DNA of 64,000 nucleotides, from assembly GCF_001310085.1 (NCBI RefSeq), contig NZ_CP012643.1:1705001-1769000 (forward strand), written 5' to 3'. Origin of the DNA: Rufibacter tibetensis. Its GTDB lineage: Bacteria > Bacteroidota > Bacteroidia > Cytophagales > Hymenobacteraceae. A program made the translations under genes and the position numbers. The stretch's first letter is position 1. Each line of letters starts with the position of its first letter. The notes under the pieces are model-generated. The model ran no database searches, was not told the DNA's origin, and saw only the letters and a list, made by a program, of their open reading frames with translations. Positions 1 to 10,361 of the stretch are shown here, piece by piece.

Positions 1-17
1 AGAGTCACTTCAGGTTC

Positions 18-2813
18 TTAAAACCGGAAGAACGTATTGGTACCTCCCACTTTACCACCAAAATTGCGGATGTTGTAAGTGAACGTGAGCAGCACGTAGC
101 GGGTGAGCACCTGGGTTTGGAAATCCTCTACAAAGTTCTCCCTGATGCTGCGGTAGGCACTAATGTTCTGGTCCAGCAAATCATACACGGATAGTTTCAA
201 CTGAGCCCGGTCGTTTTTCATGAACAGGAACGTGACACCCGCGTTCAGGCGGCTTACGTCTTTCCGGAGGCCAGGCGCCACGTTGGAGTTGTAGGTATAA
301 TCAAAGTTGGCTTCCCACACAATCCTTTTAGGCACCCGCACCACCACTCCGGTTCTGGATGTGCGGGTGGTAAAGCTGATGTCCTGGAACGTGTTGTCTT
401 CATACACGCTGCGGCGGCTCCCAATAGTCAGCTGCTCACTGAATTCAAGCTTGTCGTTCAGGTTGACCCGGACGTTCAGGCTGGGGTTCACGGAGAAGGA
501 CTGCCCATAGCTTTGGGTCTCATTCAGAATAATTAGGGTGCGCACGTAGTTCATCCACAACGAGGCTGTTAACGAGAATTGCTTTTTGCCGTCAAACTTC
601 CAGTCTTTGTTGATGTCTGTGTTTGCGTTCAGTTGCCAGTTTCCATCGGTATTTACGGGGCGGGTGGTCTGCTGGCCGGTGGTTTCATTGACGGTTCTGG
701 CGCGGGTCACGGCATCCTGGCTGTAACTTCCCGACAGGTACGCCCAATAGTTGATGGACCGCTTGGTGTCAAACTTCCGGAAGTGCAGGTTCACCGAGTT
801 GGAGATAGTAGGGGTTAACCCCGGGTTCCCGAACTGTATGAACAAGGGATTGGACTGGTCGGTGACCGGCTGCAGATCTGCCGCCGATGGCTCCCGCACG
901 TTTACGTTGTAACTGAAGTTGAAGTCTTTCCAGTTGGCAATCAAAGACGGAAACGCATAGAAGTATCTTTGATCGATGGGCTGTATTTTCTGGAAGGAGT
1001 TCTCAATGTTGAGCAACGTAAACCGCACGCCCGGCTGCAAGGTCAAGTCCTTGATTTTCCATTTCACCCCGGTAGTCACGTAGTTGCGCCAGCCGCTTCT
1101 TTCCACCTCATCTGAGAGCGCCGGAAGCAACACCGGAGGCACTGTTGCTTCGCCAGCCAGGTCAAACGTATTAATGCGGTTTCTGTCTCTGAAGTATTCT
1201 GAGTTCACCCTGACCACTCCGCTTAGCGTTTTACTGAAAGGTTCTGTGTAAGAAAAAGAAGTATTGATGGCCCGGTTGGTGACCACGTTGTCTCGCAATT
1301 GGTCCAGCGTTTCATTATAAGGGTTCAGGCCGAAGAAGTAGCTATCTACCAGATAGTATTGGTCCTGGTCGCCGTCATTGATGTTGTAGGTTCCGTAGAA
1401 GTTGAACTGGCGTCCTTTCTTTTTGCGCGAGCTTCGGTCAAAGGAGAGATTCCCCGAGTACGTCATGGTGCGGTTCTCCAGCATCTGTTGGTTATCACTG
1501 GTGTTGAGCGGCTCATAGAAACTGCGGAAGGTATTGGTGAAAAGCCCCTGCTCTGCCGCACTCTGCGCCAACACCACACTGGGCGAGAAACTGAGGTTGG
1601 TCACCGAATCAATCTTCCAGTCTAGCCGTCCGCCAATTCTGTGGCTTTGGTTGCTGCTTTCCTGGTTCCGGTTGCGGCGCGAAATGAGCGTGTCATTCCG
1701 CAGGTTTTGGGTGGAGTTAACCACCTGGTTTAAATCTGCGTCAATGCCCCCAAAGAAGTACTGCAGGTTCACTTTCACGTCACCCTTTAGCAAGGTGTTG
1801 AAGTTTCCGCCTGCCCCACTAGACCGCTGAATGCCGTCTTCAGTTCCGCCAAATGAGATGCCGTTCACCGCAAAGCCACCGTCGCTCCTAACCATAATAG
1901 TGTTCATGCCGCTGCGGCTGAAGCCTCCAATTCTGGAAATGTCCTCAAACCCAAAGGCCGGTTTGTTTAAGTTATTGGAATAACCCAGCAAGCTGATCTG
2001 GGTAGTATCTCTGAAAACGTTGAGAATGCCGCCGCCTTCGTACCGGCTGTCTGAGCCCGTCCCCGCGTACACTTTCCCGAAGGCTCCTTGTTTGATCCCT
2101 TTCTTTAGTTTGAGGTTGATCACCTGCGGGATTTCATTTACTGGCATGTCTGGGTCTCTTCTGAGCGCGTCTGGGTCATTTACCACCTGCACCTTTTCAA
2201 TCATGTCGGCGGGCAGGTTTCTTGAGGCTACTTTAGGGTCATTCCCGAAGAACTCTTTCCCGTCTACCAGAATCTTGTTCACCGACTTTCCATTCACCGC
2301 GATGTTGCCCGAGCCGTCTACCGTCACACCCGGCAGCTTCTTCAAGAGGTCCTCCAGCAAGGCGGTGGGCAGGGTCTTAAAGGAATTGGCATTGAACTCC
2401 AGCGTGTCTTTTCGGACAATGATCGGCGGAGCTTCAGACGTGATAATTACCTCCCCCAACAGGTTATCAGACTGCGTCATTTCCACTTGTCCTAAGTCCA
2501 GGTTTGCGTTGCCTGATGTTAAGGTGAACTCCTTCCGAAAAACCTTGAACCCGGTCATGGTAATCACAATCCGGAGGGGCTGGTTTAGCGCCAAACCCGG
2601 CACCCGGAAGTTTCCTTTCTCATCGCTCACCCTGAAGGTCACCAAGGTTGTATCCTGCGCTGTGTAAACCGCAATGGTGGCGTAGGACAAAACCTCTTTG
2701 TGGGTAGCATCCCAGAGTTTTCCTTTCACCTCGCCTTTCTGGTTTTGGGCAAAAGAGACCGTGGACAAGCAGGTGAAAAACAGGACAAAAAAGGCGGGTA
2801 AAAGTGACCTCAT
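18..2813 (-). CDS. Outer-membrane beta-barrel protein with carboxypeptidase-regulatory-like N-terminus
   Basis: 931 residues. A signal peptide of about 22 residues ending in SFAQ is followed by a carboxypeptidase-regulatory-like beta-sandwich (about 25-110; GEVKGKLWDA and SDEKGNFRVPG), a plug-like region (about 130-240; LLKKLPGVTVDGSGNIAVNG) and a long barrel rich in alternating aromatic strands ending in FFRF, the terminal aromatic expected for BAM insertion. This matches the Bacteroidota TonB-dependent-receptor-like family (OMP_b-brl_3). No SusD partner lies beside it, so it is not an obvious polysaccharide-utilisation receptor, and the substrate is unknown. It diverges from the sortilin-like gene at 3140 across 326 bp. 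Downstream sequence is outside the window. Family assignment is confident; transport role is inferred. Confidence 0.9.
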   Translation of the reverse strand: MRSLLPAFFVLFFTCLSTVSFAQNQKGEVKGKLWDATHKEVLSYATIAVYTAQDTTLVTFRVSDEKGNFRVPGLALNQPLRIVITMTGFKVFRKEFTLTSGNANLDLGQVEMTQSDNLLGEVIITSEAPPIIVRKDTLEFNANSFKTLPTALLEDLLKKLPGVTVDGSGNIAVNGKSVNKILVDGKEFFGNDPKVASRNLPADMIEKVQVVNDPDALRRDPDMPVNEIPQVINLKLKKGIKQGAFGKVYAGTGSDSRYEGGGILNVFRDTTQISLLGYSNNLNKPAFGFEDISRIGGFSRSGMNTIMVRSDGGFAVNGISFGGTEDGIQRSSGAGGNFNTLLKGDVKVNLQYFFGGIDADLNQVVNSTQNLRNDTLISRRNRNQESSNQSHRIGGRLDWKIDSVTNLSFSPSVVLAQSAAEQGLFTNTFRSFYEPLNTSDNQQMLENRTMTYSGNLSFDRSSRKKKGRQFNFYGTYNINDGDQDQYYLVDSYFFGLNPYNETLDQLRDNVVTNRAINTSFSYTEPFSKTLSGVVRVNSEYFRDRNRINTFDLAGEATVPPVLLPALSDEVERSGWRNYVTTGVKWKIKDLTLQPGVRFTLLNIENSFQKIQPIDQRYFYAFPSLIANWKDFNFSYNVNVREPSAADLQPVTDQSNPLFIQFGNPGLTPTISNSVNLHFRKFDTKRSINYWAYLSGSYSQDAVTRARTVNETTGQQTTRPVNTDGNWQLNANTDINKDWKFDGKKQFSLTASLWMNYVRTLIILNETQSYGQSFSVNPSLNVRVNLNDKLEFSEQLTIGSRRSVYEDNTFQDISFTTRTSRTGVVVRVPKRIVWEANFDYTYNSNVAPGLRKDVSRLNAGVTFLFMKNDRAQLKLSVYDLLDQNISAYRSIRENFVEDFQTQVLTRYVLLTFTYNIRNFGGKVGGTNTFFRF

Positions 2814-3139
2814 GCGCTATCAGGAAAGGTTAAACAGGAATTGGCTTGGGTAGTAGTACCTGGTATAATGTTAAAGAAATTATACCACAGGCCCTTGCTC
2901 TGCTTTTGACTTTTAACAAAGATTAACATTTGGTATTCTGCTGTTAACAAACCGTTTTTGGGAAAACAGGTCTAAAATGAGAAGCTCTCATAAACAGGTT
3001 ATTTTATTGTTAGGACACTGCACGACTTGCACAGGACAGATGCCTTGACCTACAGACCATGATTTTAAATAATGGCTGCAGGTTATTCGCGGCGGCAGAT
3101 TATATTTAAGCTTCTCAACTTTTAACTCACCCATCTGTC
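2814..3139. other. Divergent intergenic region, 326 bp
   Basis: Separates the outer-membrane barrel (minus) from the sortilin-like gene (plus) and must hold both promoters. I see one copy of the dispersed palindrome motif (2954-2978), but no promoter I can place with confidence. Confidence 0.6.
2954..2978. repeat. Dispersed intergenic palindrome, family 1 (half copy)
   Basis: Reads GTTTTTGGGAAAACAGGTC followed by TAAAAT. The right arm matches the family-1 half-site (GAAAACAGG-Y-CTAAAC). The left arm is reduced to a T run. See the copies at 6554, 32693, 43472 and others. Confidence 0.5.
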
Positions 3140-6100
3140 ATGCGCAAAACGTTCTACCTCGCGCTCCTTTTATCTGCTGCCACGCCTTGGGCACAGGCTC
3201 AGCAAAAACAAAAAGCCAAAGCAGCTCAAGTCCAGGAAGTCACGCCTAATGACTACTTCAAACCAGTGCAGTGGCGCAACATAGGTCCCTTTAGAGGTGG
3301 CCGTTCGGTGGCGGCGTCTGGAGTGATCAACAACCCGTTGGTGTATTACATGGGCACCACCGGGGGCGGATTATGGAAAACCGAGGATGCCGGCCAAAGC
3401 TGGTTCAACATCTCAGACGGGTTCTTTAAAACCAGCTCCGTAGGGGCAGTCTCCGTCTCAGAATCTGATCCGAACGTGGTGTACGTGGGCATGGGCGAGC
3501 ACGCACCACGCGGCGTCATGACCACTTATGGAGACGGAGTGTACAAATCTGTAGACGGAGGCAAAACCTGGACCCACCTGGGCCTGGACCAGACCCGGCA
3601 TATTGCGGGCATCAGCATTCACCCTACCAATCCAGACATTGTGTACGTGGCGGCACAAGGCGCTTTGCACGGACCTAACGCCGAGCGCGGGGTGTACAAG
3701 TCTATTGATGGCGGCAAAACCTGGAAGAAGACTTTGTTTGTAGATGAGAACTCCGGCGCTGCTGACCTGAGCATGGACCTGAACAACCCAAGGGTTCTCT
3801 ATGCATCTATGTGGGACCACCGCCGTTTGCCGTGGGAAGTACGCAGCGGTGGCAAAGGCAGCGGACTGTACAAGTCGGTAGACGGGGGAGAGACCTGGAA
3901 CAAAATACAAAATGGGTTACCGGCAGAGTTGGGCAAAATAGGCGTTTCCGTTTCAAGGGCGAATTCTGAAAAAGTGTTCGCTTTGGTGGAGAGCGACACG
4001 CAGAAAGAACAGGGCGGTTTGTTCATGAGCAATGACGGCGGACAGCACTGGAACCGCGTGAGCAAAGACCACCGGCTTACTCAGCGTGCGTGGTACTACA
4101 TTGAGGTCTTCGCTGATCCGCTGCAGGAAAACACCGTGTACGTACTCAACGGCCCGGGCCTGAAATCTACTGACGGTGGCAAAACCTGGACCCAACTGCG
4201 TGGTACCCACAGTGATTTTCACCACCTCTGGTTCAACCCCAAGAACAGCCAGAACATGGTCATCGCCAATGACGGTGGCGCGGCGGTAACCTTCAACGGC
4301 GGCAAGATCTGGTCTACCCAGAACAACATGCCCACGGCGCAATTTTACCGCATCAACACAGACAACCTTTTCCCCTATAACATTTACGCCGGGCAGCAGG
4401 ACAATACCTCGGTGAAAATCTCCAGCCGGAACCTGTCAGGGAGCAGCATCGGAGACCGGGACTGGACTGCCAGCGCCGGGGGCGAGAGTGCTTTTCTGGC
4501 CTTTGATCCCAATAACCCGCGCTACGTGTTGGGCGGCAGCTACCAGGGCACCATTGAAGTATTGGATACCGAACTGAAAGAAGGCAAACCCATCATGATT
4601 GCGCCCATCCAGTACATGGCCCTTCAGCCGAAGGACATGAAGTACCGTTTCAACTGGAACGCGCCCATCATTCACTCCTCGCATGAGAAAGGCACTTTTT
4701 ACCACGCCGCCAACAAACTGTTCAAAACAACTGACCTGGGTAAAACCTGGGAGGTGGTATCACCGGATCTGACCCGCCATGAGGAAAAGAAAATGGGCTG
4801 GAGCGGTACGCCCTACACGAACGAGGGCGCCGGGGGCGAGAACTACGGCACAATCTCTTACGTGGTAGAATCTCCCTCAGAAAAAGGACTTCTCTGGACC
4901 GGTTCCGATGACGGCTTGGTGCATCTTACCCGCGACGGAGGAAAAACCTGGCAGAATGTGACGCCAAAAGGTCTGGAAGAAAGCCTGATTAACAGCATTG
5001 AGGTATCGCCGCATGAGAAAGGCACGGCTTACCTTGCTACCACCCGCTACAAGTTCAATGATTTTACGCCCGCGCTCTACAAAACCACTGATTACGGCAA
5101 GTCCTGGAAGAATATCTCCAAAGGCATTCCGTACGGTGCCTTCACCAAAGTAGTGCGGGAAGACAGCCAGCGCAAAGATCTGTTGTTTGCTGGTACTGAG
5201 ACGGGGCTTTACATTTCTTATGACGGAGGCAAGCAATGGACGCGCTTTCAGAGCAACCTCCCGGTAACTCCCATCTCTGATTTGAAAGTGCACCAGAACG
5301 ACCTGATTGCCGCCACGCAAGGACGCTCCTTCTGGATTCTGGATGACCTGAACATGCTGCGTACCTTTGACCAAAAGCCTTCCGCCCAAACCCTGCACCT
5401 GTACCAACCCGAAGATGCTTACCGGGTATCTGGAGGCAGCAGCTTTGACCAAAACCCTGAGGAAGGAGCCAGCACGTATGGCAAACCCACTTTCACCGGC
5501 ACCAACCCAGCCAGCGGGGTGGTGTTGTACTACCAGGTTCCGGCGTCTTTCCAGAAAGACGCCACGTTAGAACTGGAGATTCTGGATGCCCAGGGGAAGG
5601 TGGTTAGAACCTACAGCAACCAAGGCGATAAGACCTTTGTGACTTACCTGGGAGGACCAGAGGAAGAACCCGTCCTGAGCACCAAGTCCGGCCTGAACCG
5701 CCTGGTATGGGACTTGCGGCACGCCACATTACCCGGTGTGGCACCCGTTTTCATTGAAGGAAACTACCAGGGGCACAAAGTTGCCCCCGGCACCTACCAG
5801 GCCCGCCTGAAAACGCAGGATCAGGAGAAAGCCATCTCTTTCAAAGTTCTTGCCGACCCACGCCTTAACGCCTCTGAAGCCGATTACCAGCAGCAACACA
5901 CGGTACTTACTGCTGTGGAGCAGGACATAAAAGATATTCACCTTTCAGTGCAGCAAATGCGCCGGGCCAAGCAACAGGTATCTTCCCTGTTGTCGCTTCT
6001 GGAGGGGAAACCCGGGTATGAGAAGATTAAAACCGAAGGCAATGCGCTCATCAAGAAAATGGATGCCTGGGAAGACGAGCTGGTGCAAAACAAATCACAG

Positions 6101-6337
6101 GCTACTGATGACGTGATTAACTTCGTGAACAAGCTAAGCGCCAATTACCTGTTCCTGAAAGGTGAACTGGACGTAAGCATTCCGTATGTAACCCAAGGTC
6201 AGCAAGAAAGATTAAAAGCACTCCAAACCGATTGGCAGAAGTACAAAGGCCAAATGACGGAATTGGTGCAGAAAGACATTGCCGCTTTCAACCAACTCTG
6301 CAACCAAGCCCAACTACAGAAAATCACGCTCCTGTAG
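3140..6337 (+). CDS. Sortilin/VPS10-like beta-propeller protein (BNR repeat, glycosyl hydrolase annotated family)
   Basis: 1065 residues with an N-terminal signal peptide ending near AQAQ, so exported. The first 700 or so residues carry about eleven Asp-box motifs of the form S/T-x-D-G-G-x-T-W (for example [63 protein letters not shown]). This is the hallmark of VPS10/sortilin-type beta-propellers related to sialidase and xyloglucanase folds. The C-terminal 300 residues contain a beta-sandwich-like part (about 770-900) and a helical end. Such Bacteroidota proteins are often labelled glycosyl hydrolase, but no catalytic residues can be assigned here; a binding or scaffold role is equally possible. 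The gene appears monocistronic and ends before a hairpin at 6367. Confidence 0.85.
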   Translation: MRKTFYLALLLSAATPWAQAQQKQKAKAAQVQEVTPNDYFKPVQWRNIGPFRGGRSVAASGVINNPLVYYMGTTGGGLWKTEDAGQSWFNISDGFFKTSSVGAVSVSESDPNVVYVGMGEHAPRGVMTTYGDGVYKSVDGGKTWTHLGLDQTRHIAGISIHPTNPDIVYVAAQGALHGPNAERGVYKSIDGGKTWKKTLFVDENSGAADLSMDLNNPRVLYASMWDHRRLPWEVRSGGKGSGLYKSVDGGETWNKIQNGLPAELGKIGVSVSRANSEKVFALVESDTQKEQGGLFMSNDGGQHWNRVSKDHRLTQRAWYYIEVFADPLQENTVYVLNGPGLKSTDGGKTWTQLRGTHSDFHHLWFNPKNSQNMVIANDGGAAVTFNGGKIWSTQNNMPTAQFYRINTDNLFPYNIYAGQQDNTSVKISSRNLSGSSIGDRDWTASAGGESAFLAFDPNNPRYVLGGSYQGTIEVLDTELKEGKPIMIAPIQYMALQPKDMKYRFNWNAPIIHSSHEKGTFYHAANKLFKTTDLGKTWEVVSPDLTRHEEKKMGWSGTPYTNEGAGGENYGTISYVVESPSEKGLLWTGSDDGLVHLTRDGGKTWQNVTPKGLEESLINSIEVSPHEKGTAYLATTRYKFNDFTPALYKTTDYGKSWKNISKGIPYGAFTKVVREDSQRKDLLFAGTETGLYISYDGGKQWTRFQSNLPVTPISDLKVHQNDLIAATQGRSFWILDDLNMLRTFDQKPSAQTLHLYQPEDAYRVSGGSSFDQNPEEGASTYGKPTFTGTNPASGVVLYYQVPASFQKDATLELEILDAQGKVVRTYSNQGDKTFVTYLGGPEEEPVLSTKSGLNRLVWDLRHATLPGVAPVFIEGNYQGHKVAPGTYQARLKTQDQEKAISFKVLADPRLNASEADYQQQHTVLTAVEQDIKDIHLSVQQMRRAKQQVSSLLSLLEGKPGYEKIKTEGNALIKKMDAWEDELVQNKSQATDDVINFVNKLSANYLFLKGELDVSIPYVTQGQQERLKALQTDWQKYKGQMTELVQKDIAAFNQLCNQAQLQKITLL

Positions 6338-6366
6338 ATTTCAGGTCTACTTGAAAGGAGAGAATT

Positions 6367-6406
6367 CAAAAAGAGGAAGAGTTCGTTTGAATCTTCCCTC
6401 TTTTTG
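6367..6406 (+). terminator. Terminator hairpin after the sortilin-like gene
   Basis: CAAAAAGAGG with an AAGA extension pairs with CCTCTTTTTG about 30 nt later, ending in a T run on the plus strand 30 bp after the stop codon. Confidence 0.6.
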
Positions 6407-6429
6407 TCATTCTGAAAGGGTCTTGTGGG
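6406..6429 (+). repeat. MITE-like repeat end, family 2
   Basis: GTCATTCTGAAAGGGTCTTG followed by TGGG. Nearly identical ends occur at 14679 (direct) and 14742 (reverse complement), where they bound a complete inverted-repeat element. This copy seems one-sided. Confidence 0.5.
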
Positions 6430-6491
6430 CTAACTAGACAGGCCGTTACTTCAACGTTTTCGCCGTTAGTTGTTTAGCTCGATGCAGGAGA

Positions 6492-6533
6492 CAACCAAAA
6501 GAGCTTGTCCTACTAGGCAAGCTCTTTTGGTTG
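6492..6533. terminator. Bidirectional 16-bp hairpin
   Basis: CAACCAAAAGAGCTTG is perfectly complementary to CAAGCTCTTTTGGTTG across a 10-nt loop. It lies between convergent genes and has A and T runs on both sides, so it can terminate both strands. Confidence 0.7.
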
Positions 6534-6553
6534 ATTTACGTCAAGACCGCTCC

Positions 6554-6589
6554 GTTTTAAACTTCCTTTTGTGAAAACAGCTTTGAAAT
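6554..6589. repeat. Dispersed intergenic palindrome, family 1
   Basis: Left arm GTTTTAAACTTCCTTTT, centre GTG, right arm AAAACAGCTTTGAAAT. It is an imperfect palindrome 20 bp from the stop of the transporter gene. Confidence 0.55.
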
Positions 6590-6609
6590 GGAAGCCGCAG
6601 TTATCCCAT

Positions 6610-7791
6610 TCAACCTTTAATCTGCTGCAGCAAGGTATCACCTGCCATCCAGGTCATAATCAACACCACCAGCAACCCAAATAAGGTTAACAGCTTCGGG
6701 TGCTCGTAATCGCCCATAACACTCTTCTTGTGCGCCGCCACAAGTATGGTGCCTAGGGTAATGGGTAATACAAAACCGTTCAGCAAACCAGCCCACACCA
6801 GCAACATCACCGGCTTACCGATAGACACAAAAATCACCGTGGATATAAGAATGAACCCAATGATGAACCAGTTCTCGTTTCGGGCGATGCCTGGGTGAAA
6901 AGACTTGATGAAAGAAACCGATGTATACGCCGAGCCTACTACAGAAGTGATGGCCGCCGACAGCATCATGATGCCAAACAGCTTGTAGCCAATGGTGCCG
7001 GCTGCTAGTTCAAATACAGAGGCCGGTGGATTCTCAGGGTTCAGCACATTCCCGCTTTGTAACACGCCCAATGTAGCTAGAAACAGAAAAATGCGGATAA
7101 CGGAAGCCAGCGTAATTCCTGAAACCGCACTTGTGGTTACCTGGCCCAAAGCTTCTCTTCCTTTAATCCCCGCATCCAGCAACCGGTGCCCACCCGCGAA
7201 GGTGATGTAGCCGCCTACCGTTCCGCCCACCAAGGTAATAATGGCGGCAAAGCTTATCTGTTCCGGGGCGAAGGTTCTGATGGCAGCTTCGGCCACGGGC
7301 GGCGAGGAAACCCAGGCCACGTACAGAATCAAACCAATCATGAGCCCACCCAAGATCTGGGCAAAACGGTCCATCAGCTTTCCGGCTTCACGCACCAGAA
7401 AGATGGCGATGGCCACTGCCGCCGAGATAATGGCACCCGTTTCCACGGAGAGGCCGGTGAGCACATTGAGGCCCAAACCTGCGCCCCCTACGTTCCCGAT
7501 GTTAAAGGCAAAGCCGCCCAGTACAATCAGGAAGGCGATGAATCCACCCAAGCCGGGCAGCACCGCATTGGCAATATCCTGCGCCCGTTTTTCTGAAATA
7601 GCAATCACCCGCCAAACGTTCAGTTGCACGCCAATGTCCAGCAGAATGGAAAGCAAAATCACAAACCCGAAGCTGGCGCCCAGGCTTTGCGTGAAAACGG
7701 TGGTTTGGGTTAAGAAGCCCGGACCTACGGCCGAGGTGGCCATCAAAAAAGCGGCACCTAAGAGCACACTCCAGTTTCTGGGTTGTTTCAT
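6610..7791 (-). CDS. Non-canonical NRAMP-fold transporter linked to 5-oxoprolinase genes (YcsG-like)
   Basis: 393 residues with about 11 membrane helices. The chosen start, MKQPRNWSVLL, sits 4 bp after the pxpA stop; an upstream extension would overlap pxpA and lacks hydrophobic character. Fold and length match the NRAMP family. However, the TM1 metal-binding motif DPGN reads GPGF (residues 23-26; SAVGPGFLTQ), and TM6 reads VGGTVGGYITFAGG (about 188-201) where metal transporters have an A-x-M-P-H type motif. The Asp, Asn and Met ligands for Mn2+ or Fe2+ are therefore missing. Bacillus subtilis has an NRAMP-like gene (ycsG) beside pxpA (ycsF) in the ycs-kip operon, so the link is conserved across phyla. 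I infer a transporter tied to 5-oxoproline or a related organic substrate rather than to manganese. Confidence 0.8.
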   Translation of the reverse strand: MKQPRNWSVLLGAAFLMATSAVGPGFLTQTTVFTQSLGASFGFVILLSILLDIGVQLNVWRVIAISEKRAQDIANAVLPGLGGFIAFLIVLGGFAFNIGNVGGAGLGLNVLTGLSVETGAIISAAVAIAIFLVREAGKLMDRFAQILGGLMIGLILYVAWVSSPPVAEAAIRTFAPEQISFAAIITLVGGTVGGYITFAGGHRLLDAGIKGREALGQVTTSAVSGITLASVIRIFLFLATLGVLQSGNVLNPENPPASVFELAAGTIGYKLFGIMMLSAAITSVVGSAYTSVSFIKSFHPGIARNENWFIIGFILISTVIFVSIGKPVMLLVWAGLLNGFVLPITLGTILVAAHKKSVMGDYEHPKLLTLFGLLVVLIMTWMAGDTLLQQIKG

Positions 7792-7795
7792 AAAA

Positions 7796-8566
7796 CTAGA
7801 GCGAAAGCGCCTGGAGCGTAATATTTTTCTGGGTGAGCACCTGCCGGATGAGTTGGGCAAATTCCACCGCATGGGCGCCATCACCATGAATGCAAACCGT
7901 GTCTGCTTTGATGGCAACGTCTATGCCTTGCTGCGACCGCACCTTGCCTTCTTTCACCATGCGTACCACCTGCTGCACCGCTTCATCTTGATTAGTGATC
8001 AAGGCGTTGGGCAATCTTCTGGAGGTGAGCGTGCCGTCTTGTTGGTAGGTTCTGTCGGCGAAGACTTCATGGGCGGTTTTCAGCCCTAGCTTTTCTCCAG
8101 CATGAACTAAGGCACTTGCGGCCAATCCGTACAGCACCACCTCCGGGTTCACCTTGTACACGGCTTCGGCAATGGCTTCGGCGAGGGCAGGATTAACGGC
8201 GGCCATGTTGTACAAAGCCCCGTGCGGTTTTACGTGGTGCAACACACCCCCTTCGGCCTTGATGAAACCGGAGAGTGCGCCTATCTGGTACACGGTCAGG
8301 TCAAATGCCTCTTCCGGGGAAACCGCCATGTCGCGTCGCCCAAAGCCAACTAAGTCCTGAAACCCGGGATGCGCTCCCAGTGCTACTCCCTGCTGCAGGG
8401 CCAGGCGCACCGTCTTCTTCATCACCGATGGGTCACCAGCATGGAAGCCGCAGGCAATGTTGGCCGAGGTCACCAGGGGCAGAATGACTTCGTCGTTGCC
8501 CATCTTGTACGCTCCGAAGCTTTCGCCCAGGTCACAGTTTAAATCAACGGTATAGGTAGGATTCAT
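7796..8566 (-). CDS. pxpA: 5-oxoprolinase subunit A (LamB/YcsF family)
   Basis: 256 residues, the usual length for PxpA. The N-terminus contains [15 protein letters not shown], the family signature, followed by ACGFHAGDP and [10 protein letters not shown], the conserved polar and His residues of the YcsF/LamB fold. With PxpB and PxpC it forms the ATP-dependent enzyme that opens 5-oxoproline (pyroglutamate) to L-glutamate in the cytoplasm. The start codon overlaps the pxpC stop by 4 bp (ATGA), indicating translational coupling. The transporter gene follows 4 bp later. Assignment is strong. Confidence 0.95.
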   Translation of the reverse strand: MNPTYTVDLNCDLGESFGAYKMGNDEVILPLVTSANIACGFHAGDPSVMKKTVRLALQQGVALGAHPGFQDLVGFGRRDMAVSPEEAFDLTVYQIGALSGFIKAEGGVLHHVKPHGALYNMAAVNPALAEAIAEAVYKVNPEVVLYGLAASALVHAGEKLGLKTAHEVFADRTYQQDGTLTSRRLPNALITNQDEAVQQVVRMVKEGKVRSQQGIDVAIKADTVCIHGDGAHAVEFAQLIRQVLTQKNITLQALSL

Positions 8567-9564
8567 CTTTTTGCTTGAAGGTGGATAGCTCGTTTCAGGT
8601 GTTCTAAGGCTTGCTCCTGCTGGTAGTACAACGCCTGTGCCTCTGCCAGAGAAACCTGCTGAAACCGGAGGGTACCGCCCGGTTTTACCTGTGCCAGCAT
8701 CGGCAAATCAACAGAGGCCACCTGCCCGATGCGCGGGTAGCCGCCGGTGGTCTGACGATCTGCCATCAAGATAATAGGATTTCCGTTGGATGGCACCTGC
8801 ACCGTGCCGAAAGTAACGGCACTGGAAAGGAACTCTACCGGCTCCTGCAGTGGCAACGTGGGTCCTTCCAGGCGGTAGCCCATGCGGTCTGAAGCGGTAG
8901 ACACCTTGAATTCGTCTTGCCAAAAGGTTTCGTGGGCGTTTTCAGAAAACAGGTTATATTCCGGCCCTGGCATCACTCGCACGGTGGGGTTCTCGGCATA
9001 CGCCGTAAGCAAGTTAGAAGAGATACCCCATTTAGAAGCCAGGAACGACTCCTCGCCCAGGCTTTTCTGTTGCCAAAAGTGAAGCTGCTCCAAGGACATT
9101 CCTTTCACCGGCAGCTCGTCGCCTTTCTGCAAAGCCCTGCCCTGCCACCCGCCTATACCCGCCCGCAAGTACGTAGAGGCACTGCCCATGACCCGCGGCA
9201 CGTCAAACCCTCCGGCCACCGCCAGGTACGCCCGAGCTCCTTTTACAGGCGCTCCGAACTCCAGCACAACTCCTTTTTTAACAAAGATAGGCCGATTGAT
9301 AGGGACAGGATTTCCGTTCAGTTTAGGAGACAGATTAGCTCCGGTCATGGCTATCAGGCAATCTTCCTGAAAACGCAGATTGGGTCCTACCAACGTTATT
9401 TCCAGAGCAGCTTCGCCCTCCGTGTTTCCCACCAGAAGGTTGGCTAAACGTAGAGCAAAGGCATCCATGGCGCCGCTGACCACCATGCCCTGCTTCTGGA
9501 AGCCATTGCGGCCCAGGTCCTGAACCGTGGTGAGCATTCCCGGTTTTTCCACGCTAATGTTCAT
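8563..9564 (-). CDS. pxpC: 5-oxoprolinase subunit C (biotin-dependent carboxyltransferase-like, KipA family)
   Basis: 333 residues from [20 protein letters not shown]. An in-frame extension 16 residues longer exists, but it overlaps pxpB more and is not needed. TVQDLGR, the GA[10 protein letters not shown] stretch, ALEITLVGP and DRMGYRLEG are typical of allophanate-hydrolase subunit 2/KipA proteins. The subunit works with PxpB and PxpA in ATP-dependent cleavage of 5-oxoproline. It overlaps pxpB by 11 bp upstream and pxpA by 4 bp downstream, so the three are expressed as one unit. KipA homologues in Bacillus also affect sporulation kinase KinA, which has no relevance here. Confidence 0.94.
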   Translation of the reverse strand: MNISVEKPGMLTTVQDLGRNGFQKQGMVVSGAMDAFALRLANLLVGNTEGEAALEITLVGPNLRFQEDCLIAMTGANLSPKLNGNPVPINRPIFVKKGVVLEFGAPVKGARAYLAVAGGFDVPRVMGSASTYLRAGIGGWQGRALQKGDELPVKGMSLEQLHFWQQKSLGEESFLASKWGISSNLLTAYAENPTVRVMPGPEYNLFSENAHETFWQDEFKVSTASDRMGYRLEGPTLPLQEPVEFLSSAVTFGTVQVPSNGNPIILMADRQTTGGYPRIGQVASVDLPMLAQVKPGGTLRFQQVSLAEAQALYYQQEQALEHLKRAIHLQAKR

Positions 9565-10285
9565 GCGGCTGCTCCTCTCTTTTGGTGAACGTTTCTTTAG
9601 AAATTGGCACAAAACGCACTACATCGCCCATCTGCAGCAAGCTGGGAACCTCGCGGTTGGGGTCAAACAAGGTGAGCGGCGTACGCCCGATCAACTGCCA
9701 GCCACCCGGCGTTTCCATGGGGTACACACCCGTTTGCGGCCCGGCAATACCTACTGAACCTGCTGGAATTACTTTCCGGGGCACCTCCTTGCGGGGTGCG
9801 GCAATCCGGGGATCCATGCCGCCCAGATACGGGAAGCCCGGCGCGAAACCGATCATGTACACCAGGTACTCGGTTTGGGTGTGAAGAGAAATTACTTCTT
9901 CCAGGCTAAGGCCGGTGTGCTGCGCCACAAAAGCCAGATCAGGCCCAAACTCACCACCGTACACCACTGAGATTTCTTTTATTTGAGGAACTGCCGTTTT
10001 GGTTTCTGTTTCCAGTTCAGCCAGCATCTCTAAGACGTTTTCTTCCACCGCCGCGTACGGGTCTTGCTGCCCTCGTTCGCTCACGAGCCAAGGGTCATAG
10101 TACAAAGTGACGGTGGTAAATGCGGGCACGTACTCCAGGAGGCCGGGGAACGAATGCTGGTCCAGGAACTGCGCCACGGCCTTCACTTTCTGATGCGTTT
10201 CCACAGCAATCTCCTCCCCCAGTTGCAGCACTAAAGCGGCATCTCCCAGCGGGTACATCTTCACCGATGACAGCAGAAACGACAT
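9554..10285 (-). CDS. pxpB: 5-oxoprolinase subunit B (allophanate hydrolase subunit 1/KipI family)
   Basis: 243 residues. YPLGDAALVLQLGEEI near the start and IGFAPGFPYLGGMDPR, GSVGIAGPQTGVYPMETPGGW and IGRTPLTLFDP in the C-terminal half are the diagnostic blocks of PxpB/KipI. It is the first gene of the pxpB-pxpC-pxpA-transporter operon. The 76 bp between it and the phosphatase gene at 10362 hold no obvious terminator, so that gene may be co-transcribed from upstream. The subunit order B-C-A plus an NRAMP-type gene resembles the Bacillus ycsFG-kipIA cluster, rearranged. Confidence 0.94.
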   Translation of the reverse strand: MSFLLSSVKMYPLGDAALVLQLGEEIAVETHQKVKAVAQFLDQHSFPGLLEYVPAFTTVTLYYDPWLVSERGQQDPYAAVEENVLEMLAELETETKTAVPQIKEISVVYGGEFGPDLAFVAQHTGLSLEEVISLHTQTEYLVYMIGFAPGFPYLGGMDPRIAAPRKEVPRKVIPAGSVGIAGPQTGVYPMETPGGWQLIGRTPLTLFDPNREVPSLLQMGDVVRFVPISKETFTKREEQPHEH

Positions 10286-10361
10286 ATACAGACTCCTTGA
10301 TTTAGACTTAGTTTACCGAAAAGGCACTGAAAACTTTCTAGTTTAGAAGCTGTGTTGCCGG

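Noticed and set aside
18-2813. SusC-type polysaccharide utilisation receptor
   Set aside because: No SusD-like lipoprotein or glycan enzymes adjoin it, and the sequence fits the OMP_b-brl_3 group rather than SusC.
6610-7791. Label as Mn2+/Fe2+ transporter
   Set aside because: DPGN and TM6 motifs are changed (GPGF; no Met), so the canonical metal site is missing.
7241-8089. Plus-strand frame of 282 codons opposite the transporter and pxpA
   Set aside because: It spans the boundary of two well-supported genes on the other strand and has no recognisable domain.
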